This document shows, piece after piece, positions 9,759-17,282 of a DNA stretch of 32,684 nt. The number at the start of each line of letters is the position of its first letter. Position 1 is the stretch's first letter. The notes under the pieces were generated by a model. It was not told where the DNA came from and did no database searches. It worked only from the letters and a program-made list of their open reading frames with translations. The position numbers and the translations under genes were made by a program. The DNA is from Diphasiastrum complanatum (taxonomy: Eukaryota > Streptophyta > Lycopodiopsida > Lycopodiales > Lycopodiaceae): positions 45,327,366 to 45,360,049 of the forward strand of contig CM055097.1 in the NCBI GenBank assembly GCA_029204225.1, given 5' to 3'.

Positions 9759-11274
9759 CTATTCATCATCAGATTGTGTGTCAGATTCTATGGCAGTATT
9801 GTCATGAAGAAATTCTCTGCTAGCGTATGCATCTAATAGATGTGCATTATCCTTATTTCCACTAAGCTCAATATAAGTAGAATACAATGAATAATGGGAG
9901 CTCCTTAAAGGAACATTCCCATCAGTAAAACCTAAAATGTTCAAAACATAAGATCTTTTGACAAAAATGATCTTATTTGTCTTTATAAATTTATGTCCTC
10001 CTAGATAAATTGATAAAGCTTTAACTGCCATTATAAGACTCTCCCCAACTGGACTCAGCTTGGAATGAGCAATACAGATCTCATTCTTTAGGAAATGCCT
10101 AAGATAGTGCCCAAGTCCACTATCCCTCTGGAACGAGGATGCGTGTTGTCTGAAACCACCTCGTCTCGCAGCAAAATCATCAATTATGAGAGCATCTTGC
10201 AATAGAAAATATGTTAGCAAAAACACGTTCAGTGATTAAAAACATTATAATGCAAGGAAGTTTAAACACTTACACATTCTTCATCATCAGCAACAACCAG
10301 ATCAGGATGATCAATATAATGACCACGTACTGAAGTGGAATCATCAGTGAAATGCATTAATGATGGACGAGGGAAGCCCATCTGAAATTGAAATGCCGTG
10401 AATTCTTCATCGGATGGTCTACCTCGCCCATCCTCAACAATATTTGATAAAGTCTTACTCAGGCATTCTTAACCAGTCATAACTCCCTCCTCATCATCAA
10501 AATCAATACCAGCAACAAGGTCATCTGTTTTGAAATCTACAAAGTCGGAGAACTCAAAAATTGGGCCGAATAATAAACATAGAACCTCATCTTCATAATA
10601 GTCAAAAAATTTACATAAATCAGCAGTAGTAAAATATACATCGTCATTAATATAATATACAGACAAATTGAAAATACATCTAGACTCCTCTATAGGGATC
10701 GATTCATCAACAAATGTATTTTGGCCAATAAAAGAATCCAGGAGAATATCAGTATTCTTATCAATAAAGTCACTTTCCTTATCAGGAGTGTCAATAAGGA
10801 AGTGACTGATATCCTTAATAATTGACTGAACAGATGATGATGCCATAGGAAGGTCAACAATAGAAACTTCCTCATCATCTGGGATCTGAACTAACAGGAA
10901 AAGTACGAAACCACTCTGATATTCAACCAATCGACATTTCTTGCTGCAATAAGGACACACTGAACTGCATTTGAAAAGATCAAACAATTTGGTGAACATT
11001 CTATCTAGTCTATGTCTGAAAGCTGGGAAGAAATGAACAAGATCGGTATAATGCATGTACTAGAGTGAACCTATGGAGAAAAAAGGCTTACTAACTATAT
11101 CTCCGAATCTAACATAATGCTCATAAAATACGTCAGAATTTCGTTGTGCAGTCTTGAAAACATGTAGATATGGCCTGAATAGGCTGTGGAAGTAGTCTAG
11201 ATTTTCAGTAATCCCAAAACTAGTAAAAAATGAACTCAAGCCTGAATCTTGTGAGGATTCTGAGGAGAGGCCAT
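9759..11274 (-). pseudogene. Unknown spliced gene with Cys cluster, divergent from the H3-like gene
   Basis: Read from an ATG at 11274 (ACTTCCATGG). A 1-base slip is needed just after it to enter the long frame that runs to about 10277 with two internal stops (TAG near 11058, TAA near 10467). A short intron (about 70-78 bp, ending at 10196) joins it to a last exon that stops at 9759. The strong donor GTAAGT puts the last exon out of frame, while a GT two bases upstream keeps frame. The product would be about 475 residues: a Ser-rich start, a CSSVCPYCSKKCR zinc-type Cys cluster, a long acidic middle, GRGRPSDEEF, then RHFLKNEICIAHSKLSPVGE and an acidic C-terminus (ESDTQSDDE). No family recognised. 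It converges with the transposase-like gene and shares a mirrored promoter with the H3-like gene, so it probably belongs to the same element. Confidence 0.5.
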
Positions 11275-11516
11275 GGAAGTAACGTAGATATCGCACTTGT
11301 GCGTGAGGGAGAACTGAAACAAAACTAACTCTCAAGATCGTGCACAAGAGGGATATGTACGGCAGGTAGATACCGAATATCGCACTTGTGCGCAAGTAGG
11401 TATCGTTGCAAACAATCGGACAACAATGCGCGCGCACAAGAGTGATATGTCGTGAATTTTGAGAACAAAAAAGGTAAAAAATTAATTGGGTTTCGTGCCA
11501 TTTATACTAATTTTCA

Positions 11517-11775
11517 CACGTGTGGTCAACGGTCAAAGGACACGTGTCTACTTTTAATTGGACTATAGGCACTGGCACGTGTGAGGTGACACTTGGACAC
11601 GTGTGAAATGACACTGTACACGTGTCTCGTGTTCATTCGTTTGTTCGACAACACATGTCGCTCTCGCATTTGCCCGTACAAATTCCACACATGTAAAGTG
11701 ATAGGGTGACATGTGTCGCTCTCACATTTGATCGTACAAGTCCCACACGTGTGACAGGACGTTCTTTCGCACGTG
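11517..11775. promoter_or_regulatory. Cluster of seven CACGTG (G-box) palindromes
   Basis: CACGTG occurs at 11517, 11541, 11576, 11598, 11619, 11746 and 11770, mostly as ACACGTGT or CACACGTGTG. Three CACATGT/ACATGTG variants lie between 11651 and 11715. The gaps are close to 21-24 bases, or 35. CACGTG is the classic plant bZIP/bHLH site; whether it works here is inference. It sits at the centre of the mirrored promoter. Confidence 0.7.
11651..11752. repeat. 58-bp direct repeat within the divergent promoter
   Basis: The block TGTCGCTCTC(G/A)CATTTG..CGTACAA.T..CACAC(A/G)TGT at 11651-11694 recurs at 11709-11752, offset exactly 58 bases at both ends, with a few substitutions. Confidence 0.7.
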
Positions 11776-12105
11776 CGAACCGCGATGTAAAATCACAAAC
11801 TTCGATGAATTTTTTTCACTTTTTTTTTTCGCTCCTCAGATCGCACTTGTGCGCATCCTTCACAATCGATATTCTTCCTACCGTCTTCCATGCGCACAGG
11901 TCCAATACATCTGCCTACGTGTCTCGTCGTATTGCACTTGTGCATCTTTCTTCTATACTAATCTATCTCTCTTATATTTGGCTCGCACAGGTCCATTATA
12001 CCATACATTTTGTCCGTACATATCGGTTCTCTGCGAGGGCTTTATCATCCTTCCCTGCTCATCCTAGCCGTCATGCACAAGTCCGATATTCCATAGTACA
12101 CTTTC

Positions 12106-12678
12106 ATGGATAGGATAAAGCAGACAAGGAGGGACTTCTTCTCTGCTGGCTCGTCCTCAGCTCCTGCGGTTGCCATTACACCTCCCGCTAGACCTAGAAC
12201 GCGCAACCGCAGTAGGTGGCTCTTTGAAATACGTAAGTATCAGAGATCAACCGCTCAATTGATTCCAAGAGCTCCATTCTACCGTGTTGTCCGAAACATA
12301 ACTAGAAATGATCTCGGACAGCTGGTTAGATTCACACCCAGTGCTCTTCAATGCCTTCAGGAGGCTGTTGAAGATTACATGAGCCTTTTTTTTGAAGATT
12401 CATTTTTGCTTGCAATCCAGTCCAAGAGAGTCACCATAATGCCCAAGGATTTTCAGCTCCTGATGAGAATGAGGGAGAGGTTTTGCAAGTTAAACGTATC
12501 TCAGCCTGCTACTCCTAGACCAACTCCTCTAGATAGGACTGATCTTCATACCAAGCGTCCTAGGAAGCAGGCAGTCCCCAAGAGAGCTCCGAAGAAAGTA
12601 AGGAGGGTAGACACCACAGAATCTGTGAAGCCTAACCCGAAATCAATTGTAGATAACACTGCTCTTGATATGTTGTGA
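12106..12678 (+). CDS. Histone H3 fold protein, centromeric-H3 (CENH3)-like, with a long basic C-terminal tail
   Basis: An uninterrupted 190-residue frame from ATG 12106. The N-terminus MDRIKQTRR echoes the canonical H3 start; an Ala/Pro/Arg-rich tail follows to about residue 38. The histone fold spans about 39-126: EIRKYQRST (alpha-N), LIPRAPFYRVVRNIT (alpha-1), a loop 1 one residue longer than in canonical H3, SALQCLQEAVEDYMSLFFED (alpha-2), then KRVTIMPKDFQLLMRMRER (loop 2, alpha-3). The IPRAPF.R.VR.IT block, EDY, FEDS.L.AI and KDFQL match CENH3 better than H3. Beyond alpha-3, where H3 and CENH3 normally end, about 64 basic residues follow (KRPRKQAVPKRAPKKVRR). It is intronless, unlike plant CENH3 genes. 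The stop overlaps the protease frame that follows, so it may once have been fused to it. The fold is certain; the CENH3 affinity is likely; the role in the element is inference. Confidence 0.85.
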   Translation: MDRIKQTRRDFFSAGSSSAPAVAITPPARPRTRNRSRWLFEIRKYQRSTAQLIPRAPFYRVVRNITRNDLGQLVRFTPSALQCLQEAVEDYMSLFFEDSFLLAIQSKRVTIMPKDFQLLMRMRERFCKLNVSQPATPRPTPLDRTDLHTKRPRKQAVPKRAPKKVRRVDTTESVKPNPKSIVDNTALDML

Positions 12679-13862
12679 ATATAGCTAAATCTGTTTTGGA
12701 TACCCCTTTAATTTCTATAGATACTACACACTCACCTCCTCCTCCTCCTCCAAATCTTTATACATATATAGATTCCGATGATTATCTTAAATTTGAGAAG
12801 GACATATCCGATGCTATAGATACAATTGGTACTCCTTTTTGTTTTAGACTAGATGGACTTGATTTTAGTATAAATTATAGAGTTCTTGATTATTTGGATC
12901 TAAAAGACAGACGGGCTTCTATCAGTGATCCTTTGATAGAGTCCGGGCTTACACTCTTGCAATATGACATTGCAAGAGATTCAACCAATGAGTAGCTGGT
13001 GCTGAGTAACTTTTTGCTTCAGGCCTTCAAAGAGAATAATGACACATTGTCATAGTGTTTGACTAGTGGATTCACACCAGCAACAAAGTATCTTCTCATC
13101 CCTTATCATACCAAGTAAGATGTATTAAATGCTTCTTGCTATTTAATGCTTTAACATTGGCATTGTCAATGGAAATAGTTCTCAAAATTGCAGCTAAAGA
13201 AATTTCAATCTTATTTTGTAGTGACCACTAGAGTTTAAACTTGATCTCTATTAAGAGATTTGTAGATAATAGTATTAAAGGTTTTTGTGTCAAGATGAAT
13301 TCAACGAGCAATACGCATAAGGATGTAGATATATACCTTCCATATTTAAGCAAATATATTCCTACAGATGTTCCCCATTTTGTGGACTGGCAGATCGTCA
13401 GTTTGGAGGTAAATTCTGTCTTTCTTAATAGCATTTTGAAATCAGTATTCTAATGTATTTATTTCATTCTAATTCATTTTGTTTCATAATTGATTTCTTG
13501 TGTGTTGAATTTTTTTGCAGTCACCCCAACAAAATGATTCATTCAGTTGTGGGTGGTACACATTATACAATGCCAAGTTATTTTTTAAGTGGTTCAACCT
13601 TCAAGAAGATGTTGATATTTCTAAGGTAATAAATTTTGTTTATTCTTATTTTTGAAATCATGATTAGTTTTCTATTTTGTTGATCTTTTTAGCCATTACT
13701 AATATATGAATGTTCTATCTTGCAGTTACACTTCCGGAGTACACATCAAGCCAGGTGTACAGATTTGGACAAGAAATTATCTTGAGTATACTGGCTAGGG
13801 CAAGGCTTCAGCCTCTCGTTATTGATGATGGTACAAAGGATGATGTAATTATACTAAATTAA
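12669..13862 (+). pseudogene. Ulp1/SENP-like (C48) cysteine protease domain, spliced and broken
   Basis: The frame is -1 to the H3-like gene and overlaps its end. After a Pro run (residues 21-26 of the frame) the domain reads: FCFRLDGLDFSINYRVLDYL and ISDPLIESGLTLLQ (positions of the Ulp1 opening strand and LND..I helix), TKYLLIPYH (the core strand before the catalytic His), intron 13115-13221, then NDH followed by TAG where C48 peptidases have the HW of the catalytic His motif, SLNLISI, intron 13409-13520, QQNDSFSCGWY (catalytic Gln and Cys; family form Q..n..DCG), intron 13626-13725, and a last exon with YRFGQEIILSILARAR. Introns of 107, 112 and 100 bp have clean GT-AG ends, and the first two keep phase. 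The last exon needs a one-base shift. Three TAG stops (12993, 13053, 13229) break it. Ulp1 enzymes remove SUMO-like modifiers; several plant DNA transposon families carry such domains. Confidence 0.7.
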
Positions 13863-13999
13863 GATTAGAAGAAATACAGATAGCATAGAACAAAAATACA
13901 TGTATAGAATTCATAGATAAATATACATTGATATATCAAATGCTGTTCCATTTTATGAATTTGGGAGCACAAAATACATGTACTGATGCCCAACTTGGG
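13863..13999. other. Convergent intergenic space
   Basis: AT-rich sequence between the end of the protease-like gene (plus) and the probable end of the minus-strand gene. No feature recognised. Confidence 0.4.
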
Positions 14000-14039
14000 C
14001 TTTCATTTATTGAATGAAAGAGTGTATACACAGATTTTT

Positions 14040-15000
14040 ACTAAAGTTTATTTGAAACTATTGTTCTCCAACAATGGTGATTGTTGTAGGTAGATCTTTG
14101 CAGCACATTACCATCCCCTGTCTTTTTTGCATCTGTGACATGACAAATATTAGTGAATGTGCAATTGTAAATGATGACATTTTCAATTATTTTGATCTAT
14201 TTTGAAATGGCAATAAACATAAAGTACTTACGAGTCTTCCGTTGATGATAAATCTGAAATATGTTGGTAGATTGGTTTGTAATAACATGAGCTCTGTTAT
14301 GATAAAATCAAGCTTCCAATGCTCTTCCACCTCAACCATAGTCAAATATTTCTCATTGTAGATAATGCTTGTCTCCATTCGGTTTGTGTGACCAGTTAGT
14401 TCAAAGTCTTGACCCAGTGGTAGCCATGTACCTTCAATTTTCTTGTATCTCTGGTAGCTAAATGTGAGACTAAGCATTTGCTTTTCGATATGATAACGAA
14501 AGATCATTGAGGACTTTTTAATCTTGCATTCTATGTCATTATTTGCTTTACTATCCCAGCCTTGATCAATGAGATCTGACAAAGTCTCATCTGATAAATC
14601 CTTGCAAACAAATAAAGTTGGTGTCCTACAAACACTAGCACTCGAGAAAAAATCAACAAATATATGTAATGAGATAAACCAACTTAGGTGTACAATTTTC
14701 GAGCCTGTGCTTATTTGCATAGTATTTCTAATATCAATGAGTAGCGTGCATTTCAAGGATTCAGAAACAATACTGTCAGGAGTAGGCCACTCATCACTTT
14801 GAAAACTAGGCAATGGAATTGCTTCGAGCTTTCCAAAACCTCCATCTGTTTGTGGTGTATATAAATATTCATAAAAATAGATACCACAATTGACAAGTTC
14901 CTTTGGACTTCTTCCTTTTTATTGTAGCTTTCCAACATCAGAGTGAATCATGTCTAATATTCTTGCAAGTGATTGTGCGGGCTCCCATTCACTTATGCAC
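14040..15000 (-). pseudogene. Unknown minus-strand gene, 3' part, with a possible protease-like CG motif
   Basis: From about 15000 downward, one minus-strand frame reads SCISEWEPAQSLARILDMIH, an in-frame TAA, then KELVNCGIYFYEYLY, QTDGGFGKLEAIPLPSF and on through SLKCTLLIDIRNT, YHIEKQMLSLTFSYQRYKK, GTWLPLGQDF, METSIIYNEKY and EEHWKLDFII. It ends at a strong donor after FRFIINGRL (CTC^GTAAGTAC, near 14230). A short terminal exon may follow TTTGTCATGTCACAG near 14134. NCGIYFYEYL recalls the nucleophile region of C48 peptidases, but no His/Trp block is visible, so this is only a possibility. The second half shares a motif pattern with 15193-15567. Product and role unknown; it converges with the Ulp1-like gene. 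Confidence 0.4.
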
Positions 15001-15192
15001 GATGGATATAAATCTAAGATAAAAAAACAATGTTGAAGCATTTAAATCATAATCTGAAGAGCATCAATAAAAAAAATCACCTATGATTGCTGTAGAGTGC
15101 ATATGTTTTGATATATTTACAATTACATTTTTGATGATCATGAGGATTGATATCATGTACTTTGATTTTTGAATGCATATATACATGTTGTA

Positions 15193-15567
15193 CTAAGACT
15201 TCGATATCGATTGACCTCCCGGGGTAATCTTAAACTCCAAATTTTTTGCTTTCCAATAAGATTTGTAAGTCATTTTTGCTCTTTTCTTTTGTCGAAAATT
15301 GCCCTTTGATGATGGATGTAGCAATACCCATGAATTCTTTGTATATTTTGTTGGCTTCCAATTATCAGCTTCATCTTTCTCATTGTAAAGAATCACAGAC
15401 TCGATTGTAGATCTGGATCTCCTTGCCATTGCTATATTCAAAGCTTGGGCGCCAAAAATCTCTCTGATATGATACTTAATTTCAATTTTTCGTATCACAT
15501 TTAATCTAATGTGAATGCCAACATAGTCACAGTTACTGCGTATACCATATTTTATGTAACTGTACAT
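15193..15567 (-). pseudogene. Unknown minus-strand reading frame, paralogous in pattern to 14187-14560
   Basis: A 124-residue frame containing IRKIEIKYHIREIFGAQAL, STIESVILYNEKDEADNWKP, YTKNSWVLLHPSS and YWKAKNLEFKI. The spaced pattern (I.YHI ... E(S/T).I(L/I)YNEK ... W), with a Y.K...(S/T)W(V/L).L block and a (Y/H)WK...(E/D)F.I block, also occurs in the frame at 14187-14560, though the order of blocks differs in part. This suggests a duplicated beta-rich domain. No splice site or start is secure. It may be an upstream exon of the same minus-strand gene, with the stretch between (15000-15190) holding another exon or intron. Not recognised. Confidence 0.3.
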
Positions 15568-15879
15568 ACTGTATTTCTATAATTGTAACTAGTATAGTTA
15601 GAAAATTTCATTATACTAACCAGCATAGTCAAGTGAATTTAACTTGAGGTATTGACGTCGGGCATATTAGCATGTGTCGGGCAGGAAGAAGAAACCAATG
15701 AGATACGTCCATGCTGCCCGAACACAAATTTCAAAGTTTTCTATATTGCATTTTTATTTCTCAGTTAATTTGAACTATGTTACGTAGATTTCAAATCTGT
15801 GCATTTTGATTGGGCCTGGTGACGGTCGAAACTAAAGAAAAAAATTAATTTTATCATTACAAAGGGTCTTTTTGATATT
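15568..15879. other. Spacer between the 8-15.6 kb gene block and an old LTR
   Basis: No gene. It contains a short hairpin, TCGGGCAG ... CTGCCCGA (about 15688 and 15713), around a 20-odd-base loop. No terminal inverted repeat of the gene block could be recognised here. Confidence 0.35.
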
Positions 15880-16046
15880 GAGAACTCATCTAATGTGAGT
15901 TTGGACCCATTCAAATTTGAATGTACATTGAATCTAATCCATATTGTGAGTAGGGTTTTGGACTTAGAAGTTTCTATGGAGGAAAACCACATTCAAAATA
16001 GGTCATGGGGCTGTTATAAATAGTTTACAAGCGTGGGAAAACATCA

Positions 16047-16145
<99 letters not shown>

Positions 16146-16474
16146 CTCATTTCATGCTTATACATGAGTTCTCTTGGGTTCATCTATCTGTTGGTGCATT
16201 ATACTGTTGATATCTTGCAATCTTGTGTGTAGAATGCTTATTTTTGTTGTGTATTGGATCCACACATGTGAAATGTGTTAAGGTACTATTATTGTATGGA
16301 CAACAACTTCATTTCATCATATTGTTCATGTTTGATCAAGATCTTGTTGAGTTTGCATCTCTTGCATGAAGTAGATGTTACATTTCTACATTGCCAATGG
16401 TGCTAATTGTGTTGTCTTTCATAGTCAAAGATCAAGGGATCAATTTGGATCTTAGTGATCCATATTTCTTCACA
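15880..16474 (+). mobile_element. Old solo or truncated copia LTR, same family as the LTR at 31384-32010
   Basis: Collinear with the younger LTR across its length: GTGAGTTTGGA..CATTCAAATTTGAAT..TACATTGAATCTA, a TATA box (TTATAAAT at 16014-16021), the pyrimidine tract, TTGGGTTC.TCTATC..TTGGTGCA, TTGCAATCT..TGTGTAGAATG, TTGGATCCACAC(A/G)TGTGAAAT, GTTTGATCAAG, GTTTGCATCTC, TTTCTACATTG and TCAAAGATCA. It ends ...TTTCTTCACA at 16474, beside ...ATCTTTCACA in the younger copy. The first 200 or so bases of the LTR are missing or unrecognisable. No primer site follows, so it is not the 5' LTR of an intact element. Confidence 0.8.
16051..16142. repeat. (CT)46 microsatellite inside the LTR
   Basis: 92 bases of pure CT dinucleotide. 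It lies just downstream of the LTR TATA box, at the position where the younger LTR (31684-31711) has only a short CTTCTCTCTTCTCTATCTC tract. Confidence 0.98.
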
Positions 16475-16699
16475 CACTGTACACTCCACTCAGCGGACAC
16501 TTCACGCTTACTTTCGTTGATATGTACATATTCTCTACCTAGCCCAAGTTGTGGGCTTATTTCACTTCTGCTTTGTTCTACTTTCATTTGTAGCTAGTTT
16601 ATAATGTTGTATGGCCATGTCCTCCTATGGATCCGCGGTTGCTTGTACATGTTTTCTTTTTGGTCTTATGTACCCACGGGTGCCCAAAAGACGTTAATA

Positions 16700-16702
<3 letters not shown>
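16475..16702 (+). other. Possible 3' tail of a retroposon ending in a CT microsatellite
   Basis: Non-coding. The end (TGTTTTCTTTTTGGTCTTATG..CCCAAAAGACGTTAATAAAGC, about 16648-16702) followed at once by (CT)17 looks like the terminal part of a LINE or SINE with an AATAAA signal and simple-repeat tail. No reverse transcriptase sequence or target-site duplication was found. Confidence 0.25.

Positions 16703-16736
<34 letters not shown>
16703..16736. repeat. (CT)17 microsatellite
   Basis: 34 bases of pure CT. It is separated from the AG tract at 16784 by 47 bases that contain TTGGCC(C)TTAACCCTT twice (16737 and 16764). Confidence 0.97.
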
Positions 16737-16739
<3 letters not shown>

Positions 16740-16779
16740 CCTTAACCCTTGTCCCTTAAAACTTGGCCCTTAACCCTTG

Positions 16780-16783
<4 letters not shown>

Positions 16784-16874
<91 letters not shown>
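16784..16874. repeat. (AG)45 microsatellite
   Basis: 91 bases of pure AG, reverse-complementary to both CT tracts at 16051 and 16703. The Glu-Arg and Leu-Ser repeat frames across it are artefacts. Confidence 0.98.
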
Positions 16875-16878
<4 letters not shown>

Positions 16879-17121
16879 TTAATGGGGGAGAGGAGAATCG
16901 TTTAGACGCTGGGGATGAATGTACATATATATGGGAGATATATATGAGAAGATGCACCCTCCCCATACAAAACGAAACTTACAATAAAAATAATAATATC
17001 AAAATAGAATGTATAGGTGCACGCCCCATATATCCCCTCACCTCATGCATATGCATGGGGTGTACAATTCAACCATTGTATATATTATATAATATCTATG
17101 TTAAAGGTGTGTGGGAGGTGT

Positions 17122-17229
17122 CCACCCGTCGTGATGGGTGGAGCCTCCCATATTTAAGAAAAAAAAGTTTCAAAAAAAAAAAATCTTTGTTTTTCTCTTC
17201 TGGGAGGCTCCATCCGCCGCGACGGATGG
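17122..17229. repeat. Nested hairpin (inverted repeat with two inner stem-loops)
   Basis: TGGAGCCTCCCA (17139-17150) pairs perfectly with TGGGAGGCTCCA (17201-17212). At the base of the left arm lies CCACCC-8nt-GGGTGG (17122-17141) and at the right CCATCCG-6nt-CGGATGG (17210-17229). The loop is A- and T-rich. Three further copies of GGAGCATG follow to about 17252. Confidence 0.85.
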
Positions 17230-17282
17230 AGCATGGAGCATGGAGCATGGAGCTGCCAAATCCAAAAAATAATCCAAAAGTA

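Larger units (their letters stand above)
11275..12105. promoter_or_regulatory. Mirrored divergent promoter between the Cys-cluster gene and the H3-like gene
   Basis: The 831 bases between the two start codons are symmetrical in plan. Going outward from the centre, GCAC-core sites (full form CGCACTTGTGCG) lie at 11434, 11382, 11342 and 11293 on the left (gaps 52, 40, 49) and at 11843, 11894, 11934 and 11985, then 12075, on the right (gaps 51, 40, 51, 90). Read in each gene's own direction, the sites alternate CTTGTGC, GCACAAG/GCACAGG, CTTGTGC, GCACA(A/G)G. The last site on each side is followed by (C)GATAT and, 18-30 bases on, the ATG. The core is an inverted repeat CGCAC-TT-GTGCG. Frames open through these leaders are unlikely to be protein. 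Confidence 0.65.

Noticed and set aside
11706-12113. Open frames through the divergent promoter, and 11275-11437 on the minus strand
   Set aside because: They cross the repeated GCAC sites and G-boxes; the better starts are the ATGs at 12106 and 11274, each a fixed short step after the last site.
12106-12678. Canonical host H3 gene or simple processed pseudogene
   Set aside because: The frame is open but strongly diverged, with CENH3-type core residues, an extra basic tail and a shared promoter with a non-histone gene; a plain retrocopy would not have these.
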